Notes: a model not told the origin generated them from the sequence alone. A stretch of 64,000 bases of DNA from Sesamum alatum (GCA_034509735.1 JACGWO010000012.1:25759188-25823187); one strand, 5' to 3'. Counted from the stretch's first letter, positions 1 to 11,659 are shown. Program-made: numbers and translations.

Positions 1-966
1 TACGTCCCATAAGTGATTTTTCTTTTTCCAATTTCAGGACTAATGAAAGTTTGTTTCTCCGTTAAGTGGACCGATTTTGAAATGGACCACAATTCAACTA
101 CTTTTGGAGGAAATTGACCCACTTCTTATTCATCTTATAAGAACTCATTTATTTCTTATTTCCTCCATATTTACCAACAAAAAAAACTTAAAATGACTGC
201 AATTTCTTTATATATAATATATTTCTATTTTCATTTGTACAAATCAAATTTTTCGATAAAAAAAAAGGATCACAAATACAAATTTCTTTATATATAATAT
301 ATTTTCTGTTTTCATTTGTACAAATCAAATTTTTCGATCGAAAAAAAAAAAACAGGAACACAAATACAAATTTCTTTATATATAATATATTTTGGTTTGT
401 AAATGTTGGCAGGAACCTATGCATTTTTGTTGCTTGCGGATGTTGTGCAAGGTTCTGCTTTTTTACTGAAAACCTTTGCATTTTGCAGAAAACTTATACT
501 GAATTTCTGGTGCCAGTAATTGAACATTAAAGTTCTATAAATGCAATTTATGTTTTAGTAATCGTTGTTCTATTTTTGTATTTGTGTTCCTTTTTTTTCG
601 ATCGAAAAATTTGATTTGTAGAAATAAAAATAGAAATATATTATATATAAAGAATTTCAGCCATTTTAAGTTTTGTTTGTTGGTAAATATGAAGGAAATA
701 AGAAATAAATGAGTTCTTATAAGAGGAAGAAGAAGTGGGTCAATTTCCCTCCAAAAGTAATTGAATTATGGTCAATTCCCCCCCCCCCCCCCAAATCGGT
801 CCACTTAACGGAAAAACAAACTTCCGTTAACTTCATTAACGAAAATTCCCAATCAGTCCTGAAATTGAAAAAAAAAAATCACTTATGGAACGTAATTCGA
901 ATGGTAGACATTGTGGGACTAAAATTGGAATCGGGTCCACTTATGGGACAAAAAATGTAATTTACT
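1..966. mobile_element. Fold-back (long inverted repeat) DNA element, left end outside window
   Basis: The left part (about 1-420) reappears inverted at about 540-910. For example, the stretch reading cataagtgatttttc near base 10 returns as its complement near 880, and 'ccgttaagtggaccgattt' near 60 returns inverted near 795-815. The right terminus is about 966 ('aaaaaatgtaatttactc'). The style matches the Mutator-like fold-back elements elsewhere in the window. The small open frames inside it show no recognisable protein. The left terminus is not in the window, so a target duplication cannot be tested. Confidence 0.7.
201..395. repeat. Short tandem repeat, about 2.4 copies of an 80-88 bp unit
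   Basis: The unit starting 'aatttctttatatataatat' occurs at 201, 281 and 369. Each of the first two copies runs on through a Gaaaa-type A-run and 'cacaaatacaaa'. It lies at the inner end of the left arm of the fold-back element. Confidence 0.8.
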
Positions 967-1134
967 CTTATTTTCATAATTCTAAGAAAATATAATATAT
1001 TAATTGACTATAAAAATTATATTGTATTAGTTAGTTTTGAATAATTATTTAATTAAATGTATATTATTAAATACTTTTTTCTTAATTTTTTAAATAATAT
1101 TTAATTAAATTAATAAAAATATATGAACTTTTTT

Positions 1135-1430
1135 CCCTGCAGGGGCGACGACGATTATCTAGGCGACACTCTATCGCCCTCCTCAGCTCTGGGCGACGGA
1201 GCATAGCCCATCTCCTCACCGTAGGGCGATGCGGTTGCCCTCCTCACCATAGCGCGACGTTGTTGCCCAGATTAGGGGGCAACCGTACCCTCAATGCCGT
1301 CGTCCCCTTATGCAAAAGGTGCCGAGGGGGTGGGAAAGAGGGTAGGCAGCGGGAAAGGGGGAGGGAGGGTAGGTTGCAGCGGAACAGGGCTCTGGGTTGA
1401 GGGCAAGCGTGGGGGTAGAGGTGGGTGGGA
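1135..1430. other. GC-rich island, no gene recognised
   Basis: A roughly 300-bp GC-rich block in AT-rich surroundings, with recurring 'gggcgacg'-like words followed by a G-rich run (about 1320-1430). No open frame resembles a known protein. It could be cargo of a degraded transposon, because 1590-1710 carries arm-like sequence ('accgaactaaaattaatctt'). Confidence 0.4.
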
Positions 1431-1879
1431 GGTTAATTTTTTTAAATAATAATTTTATTTTTCAAAATTATAAATAGATATATATATATAATAATTCGAG
1501 TTTAAATCCACCTCATTTTAATTGCCATGTAATATATCCAGTTGGCATACCACGTAATATTTTTGGCCAAAAAATAAAAACTTGATCGACCGTCGGAGAA
1601 CTAAATCTCATCAATTTTGTAAGTTACTGAATTTAAAAAAAAATGATCATAGTTACCGAACTAAAATTAATCTTGGGTATAGTTAATTGGCTATAAAATA
1701 ATTTTCCCAGCAAAACCTCATTCAGATTTAAGTGTTAATTCTTTTTCTCCAAAAATTGTGAATTGTTTACATTTGGTTCATAATCATATTCAAAGAGATG
1801 TATGAATTGTTGACCATATTTAATTCCTAATAGTTCGTTAGTGAAAATTTTAATATATAAGATGTACCATAATCTACCA

Positions 1880-2045
1880 CAATATATTATCAAGAGTTAA
1901 AGATATATAAATTTCTTATTGACAAATTATATAAAATACTTGTACCCTTAGTATAGTAAAATATCGAAATCCATACTGTGCTACCTATGATAGGACTTAA
2001 ACCCGGTCCTAAATTCGTAATCGATCGACCTTAACCAATTATATA
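1880..2045 (-). mobile_element. Probable tRNA-derived SINE remnant
   Basis: On the minus strand an A-box-like 'ttggttaaggtcg' (about 2026-2038) is followed by a B-box-like 'ccgggtttaagtcc' (about 1993-2006). Spacing is as in the better preserved SINEs at 12990 and 60448. No target duplication was found, so the limits are approximate. Confidence 0.45.
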
Positions 2046-2413
2046 TGAAATAAATATTTTTTTTGATAAAGAAATTGAAATAATACTATCATACTATATA
2101 TATATGTGTATGGCATTCATGAAAACAATACTTTCTTCCTTGTTGCATAACTTGATTGCTTCAGCATTTTTGTTTCTTTAGGAGTAACACAACAATGAAT
2201 ATTTTAGTAAATTGTTTACCTTATATATACATATTTTTATACATGTACTACCACTTTGTGATATGTTCAAGTCCAATAATTGGCCTAAAAATTACATCAT
2301 AATTTCAGCCAACTCTAAAAATGCCAATCAATTTTGTCCTAAAATCCCAAAATTAGAAAAGGTGAAGAACCATAATTTCACAATCATAAAAAATTAAAAG
2401 ACTATTATAATAA

Positions 2414-2901
2414 GGATTAAATGGAATTTTCGTCCTGTATTTTTTGTATTTTGGTGTTTTAGTCCTTTATCTTTCTAGGATAGCAAATAAGACCCGTAAC
2501 TTTTTAATTTTTCGCGATTTTGGTCCTTTCGTTGCCGGAGTTTGCAAGTGTTGGCCGGAAATTTTTTTAATTTGGGGCTTTTCTTCCCATTGGTCAATTT
2601 AATGGACCAAAAAATTAAAAGTTACAGGACTTATTTGCTACCCTAGAAATATAAAGGACTAAAATGCCAAAATATAAAAGATACAGGACGAAAATATTGT
2701 TCCATGCTGGCAGGAATTGACTAATGAGAAGAAAAATTCCAAATTAAAAAAAAATTCCGGCAACATTTCCAAACTCCGGTGACTGAAGAACCAAAATCGC
2801 GAAAAATCAAAAAGTTACAGGACTTATTTGCTACCCTAAAAAGATAAAGGACTAAAATGCCAAAATACAAAAGATACGGGACAAAAAAATACATTAAACC
2901 C
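2414..2901. mobile_element. Mutator-like MITE (family A) with perfect 9-bp target duplication
   Basis: Terminal inverted repeats of roughly 145 bp begin GGATTAAATG at 2414 and, on the complement, GGGTTTAATG at 2901. The same nine bases, ttataataa, flank both ends (2405-2413 and 2902-2910). A third, inner arm copy lies at about 2600-2700. Long TIRs with 9-bp duplications are the hallmark of Mutator-like elements. No transposase is encoded. Confidence 0.9.
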
Positions 2902-2911
2902 TTATAATAAT

Positions 2912-3223
2912 CACTACAAAAGAATTGATTTTTCGCTATACTATAAATGACCACAAGTCAAAAATCGTGATCAATCAACACTATTGGCCACAGTTAAAGA
3001 AACCAATGCAAAATGTATTTTTTTTTTTTCACAGTTAATCAATATTTGCCATGATTTTGTGGTCAAAACATCTGTTATGATTTTGGCCATGACTAATGTT
3101 TTGTCCACACTTGCAGAAACAACGACTATGCCCATTGCAAAGTCATGGTTAATTTGTATTCGTCACTTTTTTTCTTGTGACCATAGTAAATAATCGTAGC
3201 GAAAAGTCATATTTTTTGCAGTG
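2912..3223. mobile_element. CACTA-type MITE
   Basis: It starts CACTACAAAAG and ends TTTTTTGCAGTG, with a 3-bp duplication 'aat' on each side (2909-2911, 3224-3226). Sub-terminal inverted motifs around 'ttttcgcta' and 'tagcgaaaa' are visible. It sits directly beside the target duplication of the Mutator-like element at 2414-2901. The 69-codon open frame inside is not a recognisable protein. Confidence 0.88.
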
Positions 3224-3271
3224 AATTACAAAACTAAAAATGCAATTAAGCCTTTTAATTTACACGTTATT

Positions 3272-3590
3272 CTGGCAAAATGCTTTTTTGGTCCCGTAAG
3301 ATTAAGGCATTATTTGTTTTGGTACTACAACTTAAGTAGGTGGTTATTTTAGTCCCATAAAACACGTTTTTCAGTTTTTTTGGTTCCAGCAAATAATATT
3401 TTGGGACCAAAAAAACTGAAAAACGTATTTTAAGGGACTAAAACAGCCACCCACCTAAGTTGCACACGATTTTTTGGGACCAAAAAAATTGAAAAATGTG
3501 TTTTATGGAACTAAAACAACCACCTACCTAAGTTGTGGTACCAAAACAAATAGTATCCTAATCTTATGGGACCAAAAAAATATTTTACCC
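3272..3590. mobile_element. Mutator-like palindromic MITE (family B)
   Basis: Long inverted arms around 'ggtcccgtaagatta' (left) and 'taatcttatgggacc' (right). The flanks are cacgttatt (3263-3271) and cacgttact (3591-3599), an 8/9 match consistent with a 9-bp duplication that has acquired one change. There is no coding sequence. Confidence 0.82.
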
Positions 3591-3725
3591 CACGTTACTC
3601 CCATGAACTAAAAATGTAACAAATCGATCTGTAAGCACAAAGATCCTAATTATGAATCCCAGTACATGCATATCTAATAAACATATGCATATACTAAAGC
3701 AAATTAATATTCACAATTGACCATA

Positions 3726-3996
3726 CACTACAAGGAAAATGCTGAATAGTAATGGAAAAAAATCAGCATCGAGCTCATTAGTAAGTAAAATTTTCATTGC
3801 TAATGCATTTTTTAATATGAGAAATTTACTTGCTAATGAATTTAGCAACAAAAATTTACTTGCTAACAAATTTAGCAACAAATATTTAACATATATATTA
3901 AGTAGTGTAAATTTGCAACGATAATTTTATTTGCTGCTCGACGCTGATTTCATTAACAAATTTTTTCGTTGCTATTAAGCTTTTTTTCTTGTAGTG
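3726..3996. mobile_element. CACTA-type MITE
   Basis: The termini CACTACAAGGAAAA and TTTTTTCTTGTAGTG are inverted repeats. The 3-bp duplication 'ata' flanks both sides (3723-3725 and 3997-3999). Non-autonomous. Confidence 0.9.
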
Positions 3997-4177
3997 ATAT
4001 ATTAATTTCTCAAACTTTCATTTTGTTTAATTACAAACATAAAAAAATATAGGAACCCTTATTATAAATCTGTTCTTGGGAAATAAGTTCCCTTATTAGC
4101 ACATATATTCAAAATCAATAATTTATCGATGAAAATTAACGCTAATTAAATTAATTCACGTGCCGACCTAAATTGGT

Positions 4178-4500
4178 GGATTAAAGTCAATTTTGGTCCT
4201 GTAACTATACCTCATTCTCATTCTAGTCCTTTATCATTTTAGGATTCAAAAAAAGTCCTGTAACTTTTTAATTGTCACGATTTTGATCCTCCTTTCGCCA
4301 GAATTTCTTCAACATAGCCGGAAATGTCTTAAATTTGGGCCGCCACGTCAGAAATTTTCGGCAACTTTGGATAAATTCCGGTGAAAGAAGGACCAAAATC
4401 GTGACAATTAAAAAGTTACAGGATCTTTTTGAAACCCTAAAAAGATAAAAGACTAAATGAGAATGAGGTATAATTACAGGACCAAAAATACCTTTAAGCC
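4178..4500. mobile_element. Mutator-like MITE (family A)
   Basis: The inverted arms share the 'cctgtaactttttaattgtc' block with the element at 2414. Flanks taaattggt (4169-4177) and taaattgat (4501-4509) match at 8/9. The internal open frame (about 90 codons, minus strand) is arm sequence and not a gene. Confidence 0.85.
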
Positions 4501-4509
4501 TAAATTGAT

Positions 4510-6733
4510 CATTCTTATATCTTGTAAATGTTCTCATTTTCATTTAAGAAGCTAATATATTGCAACATGTTTTTCGATTCATCCCAACTACAACTATACA
4601 CATCATAATTAATGTTTTTTTAGTAGCCAGCACAAATATATATATATATATATATATATGTTGGTTTGTCCTAACTCAATCTAGATAATTGCAATAAATA
4701 AATAATAATTTGGTCACTTCCATAAAAAATTCATATATATTATATACACACACAAATATATGCCATATTAGATTAGTAAACATGGCAAGCCTAAGCAATG
4801 CATCAAAAATATATAGGTTAGAATCCATAGTCTTCATGGATTAATTTTCTTTTAATTTCCCGCAAACTATGTATAAAATTCATTACCGAGCCCTAACAAA
4901 TTTATATCTTATTTTGGTTACAACCCCTAACAGGGTTTTATCCACGTAAGCCTCCTATGTGGCAAGGATTTAATTTTGGGATTTAGTCAGTAAAAACTCC
5001 AATTCTAAAACCCTAAAAATGCCGCATCATTATTTTCCAGTCACTTTTGGGGACTTTCGTGGCTAGAGTCCTCAAATTACACAAAAATTAAAATTTAATA
5101 TCCTAAATTGCCACCTCCAAATTAAACTGAGTGTCCTTATAATGCCAACAATGTGTTGGGCCAAAAATACGATTCAGTCTTATTATAATTATCAAATGTG
5201 TAATAAAGTTAAGAATTTGATGCATAATTAAGAAAGTATCTCTTTGTGATTCTCATCATGATAAGGAAAAAAAAATATTACTGATGAAAACCCAAATGAC
5301 AATGGAAAAGTCACTAAATATAATTTTAAGTGACATGAAGAATTTTTTTATTTTGTGACATTAATAATTTTTGCAATCCATTATTTTAGTGCCAAAAGAT
5401 TATGTAAATATTTTTACTATATATGACAGTTAGATGTCACAAAAGAAATTTGTATTTGATTGAGGTTCTTGTAGACAACTAGCTAGTAATACACATGTAA
5501 AGACATCTCAATATATATAACAACAAATTTAATTGTCACTATAATTAATTGACACAGAATTAAATAACAAACATCAAACATAACAATAATTTAAATATAG
5601 TCCTTGCTTACTATTAAGTTTTAGAATTAAGATTTAATTTTATTACGACGAGAGAAAAATTGTTTTTTACTTACCACATATCAATATTATTTATAAGCAA
5701 CTCGTTAAAAATATCCTCAGAAACTAAACATTTTATTACCAACATCATAATATTTCCTAGTCCTGTCTCCATAACCAAGACAAAAACTTAGGAAAATCCA
5801 AGAAACTTGACTACTAGCTCCTGGAATGAGGGTTTTCTTAATTTTAGTAATTCTATCTTAATGGAAGTATTATTTGTTTTAATTACTTCAAATTGAAAAG
5901 CAAACTTAAAAGCAACATCATGTGACAAAATTAACAAATTGAGAATTAAGGTAAAAATGCATTGTGTTCATCTAATTTGAGAAGATGCTTATCATCATGA
6001 TCACTAAACCATAAAATTCTGAAACTATATTAAATTGTATTAATGTTTCTTGAGAGAGAGAGAGAGAATAAAGCTCATATTTCAAAGCTGGTATTAAAAA
6101 AATAGACCACAAGGTTCCTTCTTCCTCAATAATAATATAGTTACTCATGCTAATAAGTAATAAACCTGCACAATTATGTGTATGAAACAACACAACAAGG
6201 CTGGATCGATGTAGAGAAAGGAATCTATGTGCTAATATTTTAACTTGTACAAAAAGCCTATTATGGCGAGCAACTTGTCGTTACCGCTGGCCTCAGACTA
6301 TTTTTAATTTATTTATTTATATTTATATATATAGCTACCAAAGTTCAGTATTTTTTTTTTTAATTTGTTCGTTACTTATGCAAGATTATAATTAATCTTT
6401 ATATATGTTATCCGAAGTTGCAAGAACTGGATTAAATTTAGCATAAGATTCTGGGCAGACATTAATTTTTATAAAGATGTTGCAAAAATTAATAAAGAAA
6501 TTAAGGTTCATACAAAAGTCTGAAGGTCTAAACTCAAAAATTATTTCTAATTAAAACTCATCAGAAGTTCCACAAAAGATCAGAAACAAGAAAACCAAGA
6601 AGATAAATTTTTTTTTCTTTTTTTGAAGGGTTTTTTCAGCACAATCGGAAAACCACTAGCTAATGGAAATTAAGGACCAAAAAAAAAAAAAGAAAATTAT
6701 GATAACCTAAATATACAGAGATGAGGAAGCTTA
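4510..6733. other. Gene-free AT-rich intergenic DNA
   Basis: No coding or RNA gene is seen. It contains an (AT)n microsatellite (4636-4659), a (GA)n run (about 6053-6066) and scattered A/T runs. It is downstream of the AHL gene, which reads leftward. Confidence 0.6.
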
Positions 6734-6737
6734 TGTT

Positions 6738-6761
6738 GATGATGATGATGATGATGATGAT
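6738..6761. repeat. (GAT)n microsatellite in the AHL 3' flank
   Basis: Eight tandem gat units begin about 33 bp downstream of the stop codon of the leftward AHL gene, so probably within its 3' UTR. Confidence 0.85.
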
Positions 6762-6793
6762 CTACGGTTGATAATTGTCTGACCTTATTAGCC

Positions 6794-7645
6794 CTAGTAC
6801 TGCGGCCGGCCGCCGGAGTTTCCGGTCCATGCACCGTCCATCGGGAGCTGACCATTTGGCATATTCAGTGGCAAGTTGAAGAAAGGAAGCCCCAGTGATG
6901 GATCGGGAAACTGGTTCCCTCCCACCCCTCCACTTCCTCCACCACCACCACCTCCGCCGCCGCTAGGCGGCTGAGACACCGGGGGCTGCATCTGAAGCCC
7001 TTCCTCCTCATCCAGCGGCAGCCTCTCGTAAGCGACGTTAGTAAACGACGCTGCTATGATGATGACAGGGCCTGAAGCAATCAACGCTCCCACAACATTC
7101 CCTCCCACCACCTGCCCCTGCCCCCCGGCCAAGTATATTGTCAAGCTGGTGGCGCCCGGCGGAGCCGGCGGAGGCAGGAATGACCCCGTCAACGATAAAA
7201 TCTCGAACCGACCATGGAGCGTGACCACGCTGCCCGCCGCGGCGGGCTGCCGCAGGCTGACGTTGTTGACGGTGCCGGTTCCACTGAGCACGCAAATCCC
7301 CCGCTGCCGCTTCCTGGCGTAGGTAGCGACCGCCTCGAAGACGTCGCAGCCGCTGCTGACCTCGAGTATGTGCGCCCGGAGGGTGTTTGCGCTTTCACGA
7401 GTTATGATCACCGGAGGTTTAGGCTTGTTCTTGGAGCCCGGAGGGCGACCACGGGGCCGCCGTCCCACCGCATCTCCGGAGGCTGTATTTGATGTGACGA
7501 GGTCCAAACCGGGATGATGAGAATCGTCGTTATTCTCGCCGGAAAACTGGTGGCGATTGGAATCATGATCTTGGGAATCAAGGGGTCTTTGGAGATGGAG
7601 CTGAGAAACGAAGTGGGAAGCAGAACCCAAGTCCAAACCAGCCAT
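6794..7645 (-). CDS. AT-hook motif nuclear-localized protein (AHL23/24-like)
   Basis: Single exon, 283 aa. AHL proteins bind the minor groove of AT-rich DNA in the nucleus and form multimers through the PPC/DUF296 domain. They tune growth and developmental genes. Visible here are a MAGLDLG amino end typical of the AHL23/24 group, a type I AT-hook [10 protein letters not shown] (about 65-74), and a PPC domain (about 85-210) containing [21 protein letters not shown] Gly run and a proline/asparagine-rich tail follow. The start is the ATG at 7643-7645. The frame extends three codons upstream only through a non-ATG codon. The coding region is much more GC-rich than its flanks, which explains the overlapping open frames on both strands. 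The intronless structure fits the clade with a single AT-hook. Family assignment is firm; the exact orthologue is inferred. Confidence 0.95.
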   Translation of the reverse strand: MAGLDLGSASHFVSQLHLQRPLDSQDHDSNRHQFSGENNDDSHHPGLDLVTSNTASGDAVGRRPRGRPPGSKNKPKPPVIITRESANTLRAHILEVSSGCDVFEAVATYARKRQRGICVLSGTGTVNNVSLRQPAAAGSVVTLHGRFEILSLTGSFLPPPAPPGATSLTIYLAGGQGQVVGGNVVGALIASGPVIIIAASFTNVAYERLPLDEEEGLQMQPPVSQPPSGGGGGGGGGSGGVGGNQFPDPSLGLPFFNLPLNMPNGQLPMDGAWTGNSGGRPQY

Positions 7646-7862
7646 TACATACAAAGTAGAAGGGAAGCAGAGAACAGGAAACCAGGAAAAAAATATAATT
7701 TTGATCTGGAAATAAAAGAGTATAAAAATGGAGTGGAGTGATTAATATTTTTTATAAGAGTAAATTATAAAGAAATTAGAGCAGAAAGAATTCAAACCCT
7801 AGAGCGAATAGAAAACAAGGAGAATCGATCTCCCCGGGAGAAAGGAAAGGTTGAGGAAGGAG

Positions 7863-7882
7863 GAGAGAGAGAGAGAGAGAAG
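7863..7882 (-). promoter_or_regulatory. GA/CT-rich tract in AHL 5' leader or promoter
   Basis: A (GA)n tract (CT on the coding strand) about 220 bp upstream of the AHL start codon. CT-rich tracts are common in plant core promoters and 5' UTRs. The transcription start is not determinable from sequence. Confidence 0.4.
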
Positions 7883-8223
7883 CAGCCAATATCTGAAAAT
7901 TTAAAGTAAAAGGAATATAAAATATGAGCATATTCATCAAAGATGAAGCTGTGTGGATTATTTTATATTAATTTTGTATGTCTGCTTTTGATTAAAATAA
8001 TAACCACAATAATAATGTGGTTAGCAGTAATGAGAACAGATTAATCCATTGATCAAGAAAAAAGGTTAAGTGAGGCTGATATATATAAATGAATTAATAT
8101 ATATATATGTAATGTTCATAATGATGCATACAGCATACAACATTGTGTGTATATATATACCTTGTGATTAGGATTTCCAACCAAATCATTATGTTATTTT
8201 ATTATCATATGTTTTTCAAATTA

Positions 8224-8554
8224 CACTAGAAAAAAAAATCACTATTTGGTACATATTTAATAACTCTAGTTAAAATCATAATAATAACTATTATTAGCTA
8301 CAATTAAATAAAAATTGATGTAAAAAACTATATTTTTCACTAAGAAAAAACTTATTTGCCACGGCTAAGAACCTTGATTAAAACACTCGTCATGACTTTT
8401 AGCCATGTAAAAACATTCGCCATAACTTTTAGCCACTCTCGCAAAAACCACGATCGGTAAACGTTGCACGGCCATGGTCAATGATTATCTGCTATGATTT
8501 TTTAGTATCAATTATGACAATTAGTCATGATTAAATGTTATATTTCTTGTAGTG
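8224..8554. mobile_element. CACTA-type MITE (family F)
   Basis: It begins CACTAGAAAAAAAAA and ends ATTTCTTGTAGTG, flanked by 'tta' on both sides (8221-8223, 8555-8557). The interior ('ggccatggtcaatg', 'gccacggctaaga') is shared with the copies near 11341, 18760, 20070, 60700-61215 and 62020. It lies in the upstream region of the AHL gene, about 0.6 kb from its start codon. Confidence 0.88.
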
Positions 8555-9405
8555 TTATAAGCTAATTAAATTAAAAAAGAACGAAAATTAGAAAGAATTA
8601 AATAGCAGTCCACGGGGTATTCTAATACAAATTAATTATGCTGTATATATTATAGGTATTTTATTTAATATATACAAGTCTCGTCTGTGCAATATGTTTA
8701 TATAATTTAGAAAAAGAAAATACTTTATGTACGTACATTCTCGTTATATAGATTTCAAATAAAATATGAAATGCAAGGTTAAATGTAATAAAACAATATT
8801 CATAAAACCAAGACGATGTCGAAATTATGAAAAAGAACCCTCAATATAACTAGGAAAATTTGTTGAATTATATTTAATAGCTTATGATATTTTTCCCTTA
8901 TTTTGTCTTCATTCTCAACTTATTCAAAAGTTTAAGCTATTATTTAATTAATGGCTTCTTGAATAAATAAATCACTCAATTAATTATATATATCATATAC
9001 ATGAAAAGAAAAAATAAACATTTCCTTTTCTATGCACTTTTATATGATATAATATAAATTAATTACTCAATTTAATTATATGATATAAATTAATTGCATG
9101 TAAAGTTAGTATTTTACTGCATCATTCTGCCCTTTCGACATATCTAAATTATAAAATACTATTATGTCTGAGAATGTAGTCTTATATATAATTCTATGCC
9201 CTCGTGTATTTTTAATTATATCACATAAACTCACCCAAAACAGATTAAGTATAAATTCTGATGCAATGGAAGTACGTTGATTCAGTACATATTTAAATGC
9301 TAATTTCATGCATACATATCAATATGAACACTAATTAATTAGATTAATTATAACAAATATCATTTAATAATAATATGAGCGCATATTTAATTAATGAAGT
9401 TAACT

Positions 9406-9907
9406 GGATAAATATTTTAATGTATTTTTCGTCTTGTATCTTTTGCATTATAACGTTTTAGTTCTTTATCTTTTTAGGTTAGCAAATAGGTCTTGTAACA
9501 TTTTAATTTTCACAATTTTGGTCCCTCAATCACTAGAGTTTGCAAATGTTATCGAAATTTTCTTTAATTTGGGGTTTTTGTTCTCATTGGTCAAATTACT
9601 GCCAGCATGGAACCAAATTTTCGTCCTATATCTTTTATATTTTGCCGTTTTAATCATTTATCTTTCTAGTGTAGCAAATAGGTCCTGTAACTTATATTTT
9701 TTTGCAATTTCGGTCCATTAAATTGATCAATGGGGACAAAAGCCCCAAATTATAAAAAATTTTTGGCAATATTTGCAAACTCCGGTTACTGAAGGACCAA
9801 AATCGCAAAAAATTAAAAAATTACAGGACCTATTTGCTACCGTAGAAAGATAAAGGACTAAAATACCAAAATCCAAAATAATACATAACAAAAATTATAT
9901 TTAATCC
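9406..9907. mobile_element. Mutator-like MITE (family A), with an internal arm duplication
   Basis: Family A arms ('ttagcaaatagg', 'tcctgtaac') occur at the left end, again at about 9615-9700, and inverted at about 9790-9880. This gives the same three-arm plan as the element at 2414. Ends are estimated from the family termini. No clear target duplication was found. Confidence 0.7.
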
Positions 9908-10564
9908 TATTTTAATTAGTTTGTTGACAATACAAGTTGAATTAATTTGATTATCTAATCTAGCCAGTGATTTAGATAAAGGTTGTTTCCGTACAACTGG
10001 CATAAATAAGTTGGAAGCCGATTATGTGCTTGAGTTAAAGTAATGTAATTTTATTATTTATACCATATATATATATATATATGATTTTTTTTCTTTTTGC
10101 TTTTTAAACTAATTAACTCATGACCGGTTGAGTAAACAAGTTAATTAGTTAATTGAAACAAATATATTTTGTACGCTTGTAAATTATTTATTTTCTCACT
10201 GGTGGCCGTAACGAATAGGTTCATCCAATCATTTTATGAATTTTAATTTAATAATATATATGGTTTTGTATCCTTTATAAATTTAAATAATGTTTGACTC
10301 GATGGAGATATATAATATAAATATGCCAATATTTTGTTTTTAATTATGTCATCACCAAGAGATAATGAAGGGACAACTTATTATATGGTCTAAACAATTA
10401 TAAAGGTTATGAAGCCACGATGAATATATAGATATAGATATGGGGGATTATTATATTGTTCGTTTTCATATATATTTAATTCCAAAACAATTATTAATAA
10501 CTAAATCCCTGATCGATCAGTACCAAATTAATTAACTATGGTTAATCAAAGTTGCACTATATGG

Positions 10565-10960
10565 GGAAAATTGCATTTTATATCCCATAATTTACATCGT
10601 TTGTGATTTTTGGTCCCATTAATTTTTGACGTAGCAATTTTGATCCCATAAGTTTACAAACGTTGCAATTTTAGTCCCATTGACAAAATCCGTTCAAATT
10701 TTAATGGAAGGAGCACGTGCTCCGTTAAGTCCATAAGTCACATCTAATGAAACGCTGCAATTTTAGTCTCATAAGTTAACAAACATTGCAATTTTAATCC
10801 CATGCACGTGCTCATTCTGTTAAAAGTTTACGGATTTCGTCAGTGAGACTAAAATTATAACGTTTGTGGACTTATGGGACTAAAATTGCTATGTCAAAAA
10901 TTAATGGGACAAAAATCATAAACGATGTAAGTTGTGGGATGTAAAATGCAGTTTTTTCCC
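10565..10960. mobile_element. Mutator-like MITE (family C)
   Basis: Inverted termini GGAAAATTGCATTTTA and TAAAATGCAGTTTTTTCCC. Flanks actatatgg (10556-10564) and actatatgc (10961-10969) match at 8/9. The arms repeat 'cccataagtt...caattttagtcccat' in both orientations. The interior includes a palindromic 'gcacgtgc'. Confidence 0.88.
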
Positions 10961-11033
10961 ACTATATGCATGTAAATGACCATAAATCAAGATTCAATAG
11001 ACTGTTTTTAATCAATCCAAATCATAAATACTA

Positions 11034-11300
11034 TGGGTTTAATGCAATTTACCCCCCTGTTATATTGCAAATGAGCAAATTACTCTCATATGAAAAGAAA
11101 AAAAATAGCAATTTATCCCCCTGTATTTTTCAAAATGAAGCAATTTACCTCCCTGCCTATGTACGTAACTTGCTTCATTTTGAAAAAACACAAGGGGGTA
11201 TATTGCTTCATTTTAAAAAATACAATGGGGTAAATTGCTATTTATTTTTACATAGGGGGGTAATTTGCAATATCACAGGAGAGTTGCTTGCATTTTTTCC
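11034..11300. mobile_element. Mutator-like MITE (family D) with perfect 9-bp target duplication
   Basis: The inverted arms carry 'gcaatttaccccc' and 'gggggtaatttgc'. The bases taaatacta flank both ends exactly (11025-11033, 11301-11309). The 128-codon open frame across it is mainly arm sequence. Confidence 0.9.
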
Positions 11301-11340
11301 TAAATACTACTATATATATTTATATATTATCAAGACCCGT

Positions 11341-11656
11341 CACTATAAATAATATAATATTTAATCATGGCTAATTCTCATGATTAATACTAAATAGTCG
11401 TAGCAAATAGTCATTGACCACGGTCACGCAACGGTTGTCGGCCGTAGTTTTTGCGAGGTGGTTAAAATATTTTCCATGGCTAAAAGTCATGATGAATGTT
11501 TTCACCACGGCTCTTAGCTGTGGCGAATGTATTTTTCATGGTGGAAAAGTTAGTTTTTGTATTGATTTTTATTCAATTGTAGTTAATAATAATTATTTAC
11601 CACAATTTTTAGTCATAGTTATTAAAAATATAGCGAATAGTAATTTTTTTCTAGTG
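11341..11656. mobile_element. CACTA-type MITE (family F)
   Basis: Starts CACTATAAATAA and ends TTTTTTTCTAGTG. The interior matches family F, including 'gaccacggtcacgcaacggt' and 'ggccgtagtttttgcgag'. Flanking triplets are cgt and tgt, so the 3-bp duplication is imperfect. Confidence 0.78.
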
Positions 11657-11659
11657 TGT

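Noticed and set aside
709..960. 83-codon frame at the right arm of the first fold-back element
   Set aside because: Runs through a C-run and the inverted arm; composition only.
7038..7492. Open frames on both strands over the AHL gene (69-92 codons)
   Set aside because: By-products of the GC-rich AHL reading frame; no family features.
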